NCBI GenBank assembly: GCA_024229515.1
Contig: JAAESI010000110.1
Location: 1-35,409 of the forward strand
DNA length: 35,409 nucleotides
Source of the DNA: Pseudomonadota bacterium
GTDB lineage: Bacteria > Myxococcota_A > UBA796 > UBA9615
Direction: 5' to 3'
Shown piece by piece: positions 14,089 to 22,945 of the stretch. The notes below the pieces were generated by a model. That model did not search any database, was not told the origin of the DNA, and was given only the letters and a program-made list of their open reading frames with translations. How positions within the stretch are numbered: position 1 is the stretch's first letter; each line of letters begins with the position of its first letter. The position numbers and the translations under genes are program-made.

Positions 14089-16284
14089 GTGCGGCTCCCG
14101 CAGACCATCGGCCCCTGGCGGCTGCTGTCCCTCCTGGGCAAGGGCTCGTTCGGCTCCGTGTACCTCGGCCAGATCGCCGGAGACCTCGGGTTCCGGCAGG
14201 TCGTGGCGGTCAAGCTGGTCGACCCGAACCTGATGACGCTCCAGCCGGAGTTGGCGACCGCGTTGATCGACGAGGCGCACCTCCTCGCCAAGTTGCACCA
14301 CCCCAACATCGTGGGCGTACGTCAGCTGCATCGGGTGTCGCACGAGGTGCTCGGCGACACCATCGGCATGGAGATGGAGTACGTCGAGGGGCAGACGATC
14401 ACGGCCCTGATGGCCGACGCCGTCGAGGGGCCGCTGCCAGTGGCGGCGGTGCTCTCGGTGCTGTCCGGAATCCTCGACGGGCTGGCCTACGCTCACGGAC
14501 TCACGGACGAGGCTCACGCCAGGCTGGGGCTGGTCCACCGCGACCTCAAACCAGACAACCTGATGGTCGATCTGCAGGGGCAGCTGCGCGTCCTCGACTT
14601 CGGCATCGCCTGGGTGCGTCAGCGCCGCACGCAGGAGACCGGCACCGGCTTGACCAAGGGCACGCTCGCCTACATGAGTCCCGAGCAGGTCCAGGGCCAG
14701 CCGCTCACGGCGCGCTCGGATCTGTACTCGGTGGGCGTGATCGCGTTCGAGGCGTTGGCCGGTGAGCCTTACGTGGCCGGTCTGGCGTGGACGCCCTCGG
14801 CGCGGGTGCAGCTGATGCAACAGCTGGTCGCGACGCGCTTCGAGCACCGGCGTGAGCGGCTGCTCACGGTGCTGATGGCGCCTGAGATTCACGGCCTCGA
14901 GCCCGAGGAGGCGCGTCGGATCGAGGTGTTCCTCAAGGGGCTCCTGGCCGCCGAGCCGGACGCTCGCACCCCGTCGGCCGCGGAAGCGCTGACGAACCTG
15001 GAGGCGCTGTACGACCGGTGGCGTCCCGAGGAGGGCAAGCGTGAGTTGGCCCGCCGCGTGGGGCGGTCGGCCCCCACCCGTCCCTTGTCGAAGGAGCTGC
15101 TCGCGGAGCCCTCGCTGCTGATGCCGCCGGGCTCGCTCGATCGCGATCCGGACGAGACCGACGACACCGACGGCGGCATCGACACGGAGCCCGGAGCCCG
15201 GGTTCCGGAGCCGCCGGCCGAAGCCGAAGCCGAACCTGCAGCCCCCCGGCCGCGCCGCCGGCGACGACGTCCGAAGAAGAAGGACAAGACGGTCCCGCTG
15301 CTCATCGCCCTGCTGGCCATGTCGAGCCTGGTCGTCAGCCTGCTCGTGGTGTGGTCGCTCAATCGGAAGGGGACCATCGCCGCGTCGGCGCCGTCCCCGG
15401 CCGCGCACACCGCCGCGGTCGAAGTGTCCGAGTCGCCCGGAGGCACCGCCACGGTCACGTTCAAGGACGAGCGGGGGGCGGTGCTGCTGGCGCCGGTGCT
15501 CCCCGGAACCCCGGGCCCCGACGCCCTCGATCTGCTCCGCGGAGACGACGGCCGCCCCACCTTCGCTTTGGTGGGGACCCAACCGTCCGACACCGAGACG
15601 GGCGTGCTGGCGCTGTTCGATCTCCGCGACCGTGAGCCCCGTGAGTCGTGGCGCGTGGCGGACTTCTTCGCCGAGTCCCCGGAGGTCCCGCTGGGCGCTC
15701 ACCGCGCCACGGCGTACGGCTTCGATGGCGTCGCCATGATCCCGCAGGCGAGCGGCGTTCCCCACGCGGTGGGGCTCGCCCGAGACCGGTTCTTCGCGCC
15801 ATCGTGGATGGTCCGGATCGACGAGTCCGGAGCTGAGGTCGGCCGCCGCTACCACCCCGGTCACCTCCGTCGCGTGCTCACGCTGAGCGACGGCACGGTG
15901 GCGGCGGCGGGCGTGAACAACCGGCTCTGCCCCGGCGGCACGGCGCCCTGCGAGCAGACCACCGTGCTGTGGGTGACGCCACCTCCCCGGCAGGGCGAGG
16001 TCTCCGAGTTTCCACCCGGCTGCGGGGGCGGCGAAGTGCTGCGCCATCGCATCGGGTACGCGTGGGAGGCGTCCGAGTTCGTGGCCATGGGGCTGCATCC
16101 CTCGGACGAGGGCATGACGCTTCGGCTCAAGCCGCCGGGGGAGGCGGGCTGCCCCGTGAGGCTCACGTTCGGCTCCAGTGGGGAGTACGAGGGGCAGTAC
16201 TCCGACTGCGGGATCGAGGCGCCCGTCGCCATGATCGAACTCCACCCGGAGATCTGCGCGCAGTGGGCGGCCGCGGCCGACTAG
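14089..16284 (+). CDS. Transmembrane Ser/Thr protein kinase (kinase 1) with extracytoplasmic domain
   Basis: A 731-residue protein. Residues 8-270 form a Hanks-type kinase: glycine loop GKGSFGSV (17-24), catalytic Lys42, Glu62, HRDLKPDN (150-157), DFG (170-172) and the SPE triad MSPEQ (196-200). All key residues are present. A juxtamembrane linker rich in acidic residues and Arg/Lys (about 330-400) leads to one membrane helix at 401-423. The remaining 300 residues are outside, contain six or more Cys, and resemble no named sensor domain (possibly a beta-rich propeller). It likely senses an envelope signal and phosphorylates cytoplasmic targets; the FHA protein at 5011 is a candidate reader. 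It starts 20 bp after the acyl-CoA synthetase. Confidence 0.92.
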   Translation: MRLPQTIGPWRLLSLLGKGSFGSVYLGQIAGDLGFRQVVAVKLVDPNLMTLQPELATALIDEAHLLAKLHHPNIVGVRQLHRVSHEVLGDTIGMEMEYVEGQTITALMADAVEGPLPVAAVLSVLSGILDGLAYAHGLTDEAHARLGLVHRDLKPDNLMVDLQGQLRVLDFGIAWVRQRRTQETGTGLTKGTLAYMSPEQVQGQPLTARSDLYSVGVIAFEALAGEPYVAGLAWTPSARVQLMQQLVATRFEHRRERLLTVLMAPEIHGLEPEEARRIEVFLKGLLAAEPDARTPSAAEALTNLEALYDRWRPEEGKRELARRVGRSAPTRPLSKELLAEPSLLMPPGSLDRDPDETDDTDGGIDTEPGARVPEPPAEAEAEPAAPRPRRRRRRPKKKDKTVPLLIALLAMSSLVVSLLVVWSLNRKGTIAASAPSPAAHTAAVEVSESPGGTATVTFKDERGAVLLAPVLPGTPGPDALDLLRGDDGRPTFALVGTQPSDTETGVLALFDLRDREPRESWRVADFFAESPEVPLGAHRATAYGFDGVAMIPQASGVPHAVGLARDRFFAPSWMVRIDESGAEVGRRYHPGHLRRVLTLSDGTVAAAGVNNRLCPGGTAPCEQTTVLWVTPPPRQGEVSEFPPGCGGGEVLRHRIGYAWEASEFVAMGLHPSDEGMTLRLKPPGEAGCPVRLTFGSSGEYEGQYSDCGIEAPVAMIELHPEICAQWAAAAD

Positions 16285-16287
16285 GCT
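16282..16287 (+). promoter_or_regulatory. Putative leaderless -10 hexamer (TAGGCT) for the GNAT gene at 16293
   Basis: TAGGCT includes the stop codon of kinase 1 and is followed by five bases and ATG. Overlap with a stop codon weakens the case. Confidence 0.35.
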
Positions 16288-16292
16288 GGCTC

Positions 16293-16775
16293 ATGGCCCG
16301 AACGCTTCGCTTCGCGCGACCCGCCGATGCCGCCCGCATCCACCAGTTGATCGTCGACCTCGCGACCTACGAGCGGGAGGCCGATCAGGTGGAGGTGACG
16401 CCCGAGGTGCTCGCCGCCCAGATCGCGCAGACGCCGCCGCTGTTCGAGTGCGTGATGTGCGACGTGGACGGCGAGTCCGTCGGGTTCGCGCTCTTCTTCC
16501 ACAACTATTCGACCTGGACGGGCAAGCGTGGGTTGTGGCTCGAAGACCTCTACGTCGAGCCCTCACGGCGGGGCGAAGGGCATGGTCGGGCGCTGCTTGC
16601 GGAGCTTGCGCGCATTGCGGTGGAGCGGGACTGCGCGCGGATGGAGTGGCCGGTGCTGGACTGGAACGAGCCGACGATCGGCTTCTACCGGAGCCTCGGC
16701 ACGGTGCCGATGGATGAGTGGACGCGCTGGCGGCTCACGGGCGACTCCCTGAAGGCGCTCGCTACCGAGGGCTGA
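16293..16775 (+). CDS. GNAT N-acetyltransferase, spermidine/spermine (SSAT)-like
   Basis: A 160-residue acetyltransferase. It has the early motif LRFARPADAARIHQLI, the SSAT-like strand pair GFALFFHNYSTWTGKRGLWLEDLYV, the acetyl-CoA pyrophosphate loop RRGEGHGRALL (motif A, R/Q-x-x-G-x-G/A) and the closing WPVLDWNEPTIGFYRSLG. The order W-x-V-L-D-W-N-x-x-x-I-x-F-Y is typical of diamine/polyamine acetyltransferases related to human SAT1. It probably transfers acetyl from acetyl-CoA to a polyamine or similar amine. It starts 9 bp after kinase 1 and overlaps the convergent RNA phosphodiesterase gene by 14 bp. Confidence 0.88.
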   Translation: MARTLRFARPADAARIHQLIVDLATYEREADQVEVTPEVLAAQIAQTPPLFECVMCDVDGESVGFALFFHNYSTWTGKRGLWLEDLYVEPSRRGEGHGRALLAELARIAVERDCARMEWPVLDWNEPTIGFYRSLGTVPMDEWTRWRLTGDSLKALATEG

Positions 16776-17322
16776 CGACCTCGTAGTGCGGTCCAGGGCC
16801 TCCGGGAGGTCGGGACCGCATCAGAATCGGCCGGCCCAGCGTGACCCTCGCTCCCAGGGCCGGCTGAGCGTCCGACCACGCCAGGATCGCCGCTCGCTTG
16901 GCGTCGTCCATGCGCCTCCCTCGAGGGCGCGCGAAGGTGACGTGGGGGAGCAGGCCGCGGACTTCGGGGGGCACCCCCGCGACGTCGGCGAGGCGGGGCC
17001 GTTGCTCGGTCATCAGCACCACCACGGCCTCCCGGCTCGGGCCGTCGGCGAGCGTCAGGGTGAGCGCCGTCGGGTGCTCGCGGGCGGGGAGCGGCAGGAG
17101 GGTGTCGAGCACGACCTCGACCCCGCCGAAGGAGCAGGTGCCGAGCGCATCGAGCAGCGGCTCGTGCAGCGCCGGGTCGATGCGTCCGAAGTAGGCGACC
17201 GTCAGGTGCATGTCGGCGGGGTGAATCCGGCGCAGCTCCGGGGGGAGTCGGCCCTGGAGCTCCTCGATGGCGGGGACGGACGGGAGCGCGAGCGCGGCGA
17301 AGCAGCTGGGAGGTGCGGTCAC
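16762..17322 (-). CDS. thpR: RNA 2',3'-cyclic phosphodiesterase (2H superfamily)
   Basis: A 186-residue member of the 2H phosphoesterase family, formerly called 2'-5' RNA ligase. The two catalytic motifs are HLT at 39-41 (DMHLTVAYFGRI) and HVT at 127-129 (LPHVTFAR), with the ARP-x-G-R-R-x-D stretch after the second. These enzymes open 2',3'-cyclic phosphates on RNA ends. I set the start at GTG 17322, just before the conserved SCFAALALP strand; the much longer open frame upstream is antisense to the protease gene and reads as shadow. The ribosome site is weak. Confidence 0.86.
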   Translation of the reverse strand: MTAPPSCFAALALPSVPAIEELQGRLPPELRRIHPADMHLTVAYFGRIDPALHEPLLDALGTCSFGGVEVVLDTLLPLPAREHPTALTLTLADGPSREAVVVLMTEQRPRLADVAGVPPEVRGLLPHVTFARPRGRRMDDAKRAAILAWSDAQPALGARVTLGRPILMRSRPPGGPGPHYEVVSPR

Positions 17323-17512
17323 CCCGTGAGCCTGCGGGTCGGCAGTCGCGCGCGCAAGCGAACGGGCGCCTGACTCTGATGCGGCGCGTTTTCGTTGTCG
17401 CCCCCGCCCCCGGCCGGTAGCCTTGCTGCGTCCGCCGCTGGAGGGACGGCGCGGACACCGCTCGACGGGAAGCTTCGGCTCCTCGGGTGTCCGCTTGTGC
17501 CGGAGCCCCCGC

Positions 17513-19992
17513 ATGCGTCTGCTGTCCCTGATCGCCCTGCTCGTCGTCGCGCTCCCCGGAGCCGCGCTCGCCCAGATCAGCCAGGGCGGGACCCCCCCGA
17601 GTCTGGATCGCGACGTTGCCTCGCAGCTCCGCGCCGACGTGCCCGTCGCCGTCATGCCGTGGATCGACGTCGACGCCTGCGCGCCGAGGACGTCGTGCGC
17701 GATGCCGAGGGCGGCGTGCCGTGGCGCTTCGGCGAGAACATCCCCGTCGACCTCGGCTTCGACCGCGGCGGCCTGTGGGAGACCCTGGCCGACGGGACCC
17801 GCGTCTGGCGGCTGGGCATCCGGTCGGACGACGCGGTCTCCATCAACCTCGCCTTCGACGTGTTCGTGCTCCCCCCGGGGGCCACACTCTTCGTGCGGAG
17901 CGCCGACGGTCGGGAGGTGCTCGGCGCCTTCACCGACGCCAACAACAAGGCCGACGGCCGCTTCGCCACCACCTGGATCTTCGACGACGAGATCGTCCTG
18001 GAGTACCGGGAGCCCGCGAGCGCGCCCTACCCCGGCGAGCTCAGCCTGTTGCGCGTGACTCACGGCTACCGGACCCCCAAGGCGGGCGCCGAAGCAGCGT
18101 TCAACAACTCCGGCTCCTGCCAGAACAACGTCAACTGCCCGCCCCTGACGTCGGGGTGGGAGAACCAGAGCCGGTCGGTCGCCAAGTACCTCACGGGCGG
18201 GGGCGGGCTGTGCACGGGCGCGCTGATCAACAACGCCGCCAACGACGGCACCCCCTACTTCCTCACGGCGAATCACTGCTACGCCAACCCGTCGTACTGG
18301 GTGTTCCACTTCAACTACGAGGCGGACGGCTGCAGCAACCCCAGCTTCGACCCGTCGTACGACTCGATCTCCGGCGCATCGCACCGGGCCAGCTCGAGCA
18401 ACTCCGACTTCGCGCTCGTGGAGCTCAGCTCGGACCCGCCCGACTCCTTCGCCGTCTACTACTCCGGCTGGAGCCGCAGCAGCAGCGCCCCCAACTCTGC
18501 CGTCTGCATCCACCACCCCGCCGGGGACATCAAGAAGTTCAGCTTCGAGGCGAACCAGATCTCCGGGCAGTCGACCATGTGGGACGTGGGCCCCTGGGAC
18601 GACGGCACCACCGAGGGCGGCTCGTCCGGGTCGCCGCTGTACAACCAGGACCACCGCATCGTCGGCCAGCTGTACGGCGGGTCCTCGGCGTGCTGGGGCT
18701 CGGGGGAGAACAACGGCACCGACATCTACGGCCGCGTCGACGTCTCGTGGACCGGCGGGAGCTCGGACTCACGGCTGAGCGACTGGCTCGATCCCGGCAA
18801 CAGCGGCTCCACGGCCATCGACGGGTTCGACCCAACGACGCCAGCATCGCCGGTCGACGCGTCCGTGAGCGTCGTCGAGCCGGCTGACGGTTCCATGCAC
18901 TGCGATGGCTCCGTGCCTTTCGAAGTCCAGGTGACCAACGCCGGCTCCGAGACGCTCACGGCCGTCGACATCGACTACCGCACCGACGGCGGCGGCTGGA
19001 TCAGCGACTCGTGGAGCGGGAGCCTCAGCCCCGGGCAGAGCACCACCGTGAGCCTCGGATCGCTCACGCCCGGCGGGGGCAGCCACGACGTGGAGGGGTC
19101 GGTCGATGCCAGCGGCGGTGGAGGCGGTGGCAACGACTCCACCGCCTCCGACTTCAGCGTCGGGGGAGGAGCAGGTGAGCCGGGCGCGGACGAGGACTTC
19201 AGCGGCGGCACCTTCCCGCCGACCGGCTGGGCCCGGCTGAACCCCGACGGCGCCGAGGCATGGACCCGAACCACCTCCGGCGGGGGCGGGGCCGCTCACT
19301 TCAACAACTTCGACGACGACTACCGACCTCAGACGGACACCCTCCAGCTTCCGTTCATCGACCTCACCGACACCGCCTCTCCGGCGCTTCAGTTCGACGT
19401 CGCGTACGCCCGCTACAACGGCGAGTATTCCGACGGCCTCCGAGTACGCGTGAGTGATGACTGTGGCGCCAGTTGGGACACTCTGTACGACAAGTCCGGC
19501 ACCACCTTGGCGACGTCGTCCGATCACGACGAAGCGTTCGTTCCGACCTCGTCCGAGTGGCGCACCGAGACCGTGAGTCTGAACGCCTACGGCAGCGACG
19601 ACAGCGTGCTCATCGAGTTCGTCAACGTGACCGGGTACGGCAACAACCTGTTCGTCGACGACGTGCTCGTGGGCACCCCGGACGCCGGGGATGACGACGA
19701 CGCCAGCGACGATGACGACGCCACCGATGACGACGACGATGACACCGTCCCTTCGGACGACGACGACACCGTGGCGCAGGACGACGACGACCCCGCCGAC
19801 GATGACGACGACGCCGCGCAGGACGACGACGACGACGATGACGGGCAGTCGGATCTGAAGGCTGGCGAGGTCTACGCGGTCGAGCCGTTCTGCTCGTGCG
19901 ACACGGGGGCGAACTCGGCCCCGGGCCGTTCCGCGCTGGGGCTGCTGCTGGGGCTCCTGGGGCTTACTCGAAGCCGTCGTCGCCGGGCATGA
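17513..19992 (+). CDS. Secreted lysyl-endopeptidase-like serine protease with C-terminal MYXO-CTERM-like anchor (one frameshift)
   Basis: ATG 17513 (GGAG 7 nt upstream) opens a signal peptide (MRLLSLIALLVVALPGAALA) and the start of the propeptide. The frame must shift by one base near 17676-17678 (a CC where CCC is expected), giving WIDVDA-LRAEDVVRDAEGG; from there the frame is open to 19992. The protease domain has LTANHC (His), NSDFALVEL (Asp) and EGGSSGSPLYN (Ser), as in S1-type lysyl endopeptidases. Then come a CARDB-like beta domain, a jelly-roll domain, a poly-Asp linker of about 55 residues, and FCSCDTG, a hydrophobic segment and RSRRRR. That tail resembles MYXO-CTERM sorting signals. 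About 825 residues in all. The frameshift may be a sequencing error. Confidence 0.88.
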
Positions 19993-20230
19993 GCGGCGCC
20001 GCCGCCTGGAACTCGGCCAGCAGCTCCTGGCTGCGGGCGAGCTTGGCGCGCGGGACCATCACGTGCGTGCCGTTGACGAAGTTCAGCGCCGGGTCGACGC
20101 CGCCGCAGTCATCGGACTGGATCCAGGCCTTGATCTCGTGGTCGAGGAGAAGGTCCACGATCGGCTGACCAAGCGCCCGCTGGGGGACTCGGGTCAACAT
20201 CGCGAAGTCGTCGTTGCGTGGATGAACCAT
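19964..20230 (-). CDS. DUF2007-like small protein
   Basis: An 88-residue soluble protein whose pattern fits the DUF2007 ('putative signal transducing protein') fold: an opening strand (FAMLTRVPQRALGQPIVDLLLDHEI), a Trp-Ile-x-Ser-Asp-Asp strand, a central NGTHVMVPRAKLARSQELLAEF strand and helix, and an acidic tail. The family has no fixed biochemical role. ATG 20230 lies 43 bp after the stop of the kinase 2/propeller gene, so it may be the last gene of that transcript. Its 3' end overlaps the convergent protease gene by 29 bp. Confidence 0.7.
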   Translation of the reverse strand: MVHPRNDDFAMLTRVPQRALGQPIVDLLLDHEIKAWIQSDDCGGVDPALNFVNGTHVMVPRAKLARSQELLAEFQAAAPLMPGDDGFE

Positions 20231-20273
20231 GCCTAAAGCATTGGTGCGCCGCGGCGATCCTGCAAGGCGAAGC

Positions 20274-21218
20274 TCACCGTTCGGCCAGCTCCCAGCGCCA
20301 GATCCCGGTCGTGTCGCGGGCCGCGTGCACGGTGAGGAAGCGTCGGTCGCGGGACAGCCCGAGCCAACCCAGGGACGTGCCTTCGGGGAGCTCGTGAACG
20401 ACCTCGGGATCGCCCCCAGGCCAGTCGAAGCGCAGCACCCGCGTGGTCTGCCAGCCAAGCACCGCCTCGTCGGTGACCCAGCGGAGCATCGACAGCGACG
20501 GGTCGCCTTCTTCCACCTCGCCGGTGTGGGGAGTCCACGCCCCCACCCACCGACCGGCGCCGACGGTGCTCGCTCCCTCCAGGAGCAGCCGCGTGCCGTC
20601 GGGCGACCAACTGGAGGGGCGCGGCTTGATGTTGGGCGGACGGTCGAACAGCGCCCGCTTCCGGGTCCGCTCGTGGCCGTCCTCGTCCAGGGTCAGCAGG
20701 GCGACCTCGGCCTTGCTGCGCAGGGATGAGGCCAGGAGCGTGCCGTCGGGGGAGATGTCGAAGGTGGAGGTGTCTCCCTCGGGATCGACCTGCATGGGGT
20801 CGCCTCCGTCGGCGTGGATCAGCCACAGATCCCAGCGTCCGCCGCGGTTCGAATAGAAGATGATCCGGTGGTCGTCGAGCCACTTGGGCATGCGGTCGCG
20901 GTACGGGTCGTTGGTCAGCCGCCGCGGGGGCTCGCTGCCATCGGGCGGACCCACCCAGAGGTCCTCCACCGACCGGTGCTGCTCCACCCAGACCACCTGC
21001 TCACCGCCGGGCGTCGGCTCGGACCAGACGACCGATCGGGTGCCGCGTGTGAGCCACGTGGGTTCGTCCTCGACCCGCCCCTCCTCGTCGAGACGGAGGA
21101 ACTGCACGTTCTCCTCCAGCACGGAGGTGTCGAACGCGATCCAGCGTCCGCGGGGACCGATGCTGAGCAGCCCGGGCAGCGCCTGCAGCGCTCCGCCCAG
21201 GGCTCCAGTCGACCGCAT
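20274..21218 (-). CDS. Kinase 2, C-terminal part: TolB/WD40-like beta-propeller
   Basis: This 314-codon frame is not an independent gene. It continues the kinase 2 protein after a third frameshift at about 21200-21202 (GGG on the plus strand; removing one base joins DAVDWS to LGGALQALPG). It encodes several propeller blades with TolB-type repeats: PDGSEPPRRLTNDPYRD, MPKWLDDHRIIFYSNRGG, DLWLIHADGGDPMQV, DISPDGTLLASSL, SSWSPDGTRLLLEG and a final SRDRRFLTVHA. The domain would lie outside the membrane and bind protein or carbohydrate. The ATG at 21218 is internal and has no ribosome site. The DUF2007-like gene follows. Confidence 0.72.
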   Translation of the reverse strand: MRSTGALGGALQALPGLLSIGPRGRWIAFDTSVLEENVQFLRLDEEGRVEDEPTWLTRGTRSVVWSEPTPGGEQVVWVEQHRSVEDLWVGPPDGSEPPRRLTNDPYRDRMPKWLDDHRIIFYSNRGGRWDLWLIHADGGDPMQVDPEGDTSTFDISPDGTLLASSLRSKAEVALLTLDEDGHERTRKRALFDRPPNIKPRPSSWSPDGTRLLLEGASTVGAGRWVGAWTPHTGEVEEGDPSLSMLRWVTDEAVLGWQTTRVLRFDWPGGDPEVVHELPEGTSLGWLGLSRDRRFLTVHAARDTTGIWRWELAER

Positions 21219-21642
21219 CGCCGGTCGTCACACCCACGGCCTCCCCCGTGGCGACGTCGACCGTCCAGACGTTGCGGCGTGGGCTGTCGCCCGTGGCCCA
21301 GTAGGCGATGCGCTTGCCGTTGGGCGACCACTTCGGTTGGTTCGCGTCCCCTCGAGCAGCACCGACCGGTCCAGGCCCGCGAGGTCGACGATCTTCAGGC
21401 TCGACCGGGTGTGCTTGCCCAGCGGCCGTCCGATGGGCTCGGTGGAGTACGCGATCCGCTGCCCGCCCGGGGAGAAGTCGGGGTGGACCCCCTCCTCCGT
21501 GATGCGCTGGGGTTGGACGTCGGGCAGGTCGACCGCCAGCGTGTAGAGCCCGCCCCGGGGAAGTCGCGCGGAGAACGCCAGGTGCTTGCCGTCGCGGCTC
21601 CAGGAGGGACCGCTGAGGTCCGTGAGTTCTCCGGCGATCAGC
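21219..21642 (-). CDS. Kinase 2, middle part of the propeller (two further reading frames)
   Basis: Between the kinase-frame stop at 21643 and the C-terminal frame the protein continues in other frames. Shifting at about 21650-21654 (GG; one base too many) gives EERELIAGELTDLSG and then blades WSRDGKHLAFSARLP, GLYTLAVDLPDVQPQRIT and HPDFSPGGQRIAYS. Shifting again at 21348-21351 (GGGG; one base short) gives GDANQPKWSPNGKRIAYW and then SPRRNVWTVDVATGEAV. Each blade ends in the D/W-S-P-D/N-G pattern of TolB-like propellers, which is why I treat these pieces as one disrupted gene. Confidence 0.62.
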
Positions 21643-22933
21643 TCACGCTCCTCCTCGGGTGGCGAGGTCCTTGAGGATGAAGTGGCGGGTACCGTCGAGG
21701 ATGCGAACGAACACCACCCGGCTCCCGTCGGGGGCGAGCGCGGGCTCGCCCTCGAGGTAGCCCGAAGCGCTGATCAGGGTCGACTTGAGAACCGGTAGCG
21801 GCTCGGGCGGGGCGGGGGCTGCTTCGTCCGGAGGGCCACGCATCACGAACCCGATGAAGACGAGGATGATCGCCGCGCCGAGCATGATCGGGAGGGTGCT
21901 GCGGCGGCCGTGAGTGTCTGGCTCACGCACCGCCAGCGTGGGGGCCGACGGGGGCGGGGGCGTGGACGGAAGCAGGTCGGCGGAGACCTCTTCCGTGGCG
22001 TCGAGGGCGCTGGGTCGGGGGGCGGCGTCGAGGTGAGCCTCCACGCGTGCGCCGAGGGGATCGCCCTCGGGAAGCGCGGACCGAACTGCCCGAAGGGCGG
22101 TCGCCACCGCCGCGGCATCGGGGTATCGATCCGCGGGATCTCGCCGGAGGCAGCGTCGGATCACCTCCGTGAGTCCGGGGACCAGGTTGTCCAGACCGTC
22201 CAGCTCGCCGCCCGGCACGATGCGCTCTTCGATTGAGAGCAGGCCGGCCACGACCGCGGTCACGCTGGGCTGGTCGTTGAAGCGTCGGCCCGCCGTGAGT
22301 TCGAACACGACCGTGTCCAACGCGAACAGATCGGACCGGGCATCGAGGGGCTGCGCCAACGCCTGCTCGGGCGACATCCACGGAGCGCTCCCCTTGGCGA
22401 TCCCGGTGGCGGTCTTGGCGTCGGACATGCCTTCGCCGCGGGCGATGCCGAAGTCCATCAACTTGATCTCACCCCGCCGGCCCAGGAGCACGTTGCTCGG
22501 CTTCAAATCGCGGTGCACCAGGCCCAGCGGTCCGTTGTCGCCGTCCAGGGTGTGCAGGTAGTGCAGCGCCTCCGCCAGGGCGACGCCCACATCCAGCGCC
22601 TGCCGGGGCGTGAGTGGGTCACTGCGTTCCAGCAGCGCGTGTCCGTCGACGCCGTCGATCCACTCCATCGCGACGAAGTGCTGCCCCTCGGCCTCGCCGA
22701 AGTCGTACACGTCCACGATGTGGGGGTGCTTCAGCAGGCCGCCGATCCGAGCCTCGGTCACGAGCGCCTGCCGGAACGCCGCGTCGCCCTCGGTGAGGTT
22801 CCGGTGCACCAGCTTCAGCGCGAGGGTCTTGGCGAAGCCCGAGGGGCCGGACAGGCGGGCCCGGTACACCCGCGCCATGCCTCCTTCGCCAAGCACGGAC
22901 ACCAACTCGTAGCGTCCGAAGGGGCGCAGTCAC
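21643..22933 (-). CDS. Transmembrane Ser/Thr protein kinase (kinase 2), N-terminal kinase and membrane part
   Basis: The frame codes a complete kinase domain: glycine loop GEGGMARVYRA, Lys in LALKLVH, Glu in TEARIGGLL, VHRDLKPSN, MDFGIA and WMSPEQ, then helices up to ADRYPDAAAVATALR. A Pro-rich linker and one membrane helix (PIMLGAAIILVFIGFVM) follow, and the first propeller blade begins before the frame breaks at 21643. The visible frame begins with TTG 22905, inside the conserved F-G-R-Y-E-L-V. Removing one base from the GGGG run at 22921-22924 restores VTAPFGRYELVSVLGEGG from GTG 22933, which also has TAGCGT 6 nt upstream. The full protein, 20274-22933, is a PknD-type kinase with a periplasmic propeller. 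Confidence 0.88.
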
Positions 22934-22939
22934 GGGCTC

Positions 22940-22945
22940 ACGCTA
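22940..22945 (-). promoter_or_regulatory. Putative leaderless -10 hexamer (TAGCGT) for kinase 2 at GTG 22933
   Basis: TAGCGT, six bases and GTG on the minus strand, overlapping the uridine phosphorylase stop codon. It independently supports the start inferred from frame repair. Confidence 0.42.

Noticed and set aside
17323..18654. Extension of the 2H phosphodiesterase frame far upstream on the minus strand
   Set aside because: It is antisense to the well-supported protease domain; composition is low-complexity Arg/Gly/Val.
19680..19860. GAC/GAT repeats as a tandem repeat or CRISPR-like array
   Set aside because: They are codons for an acidic linker in the protease; there are no equal-length spacers.
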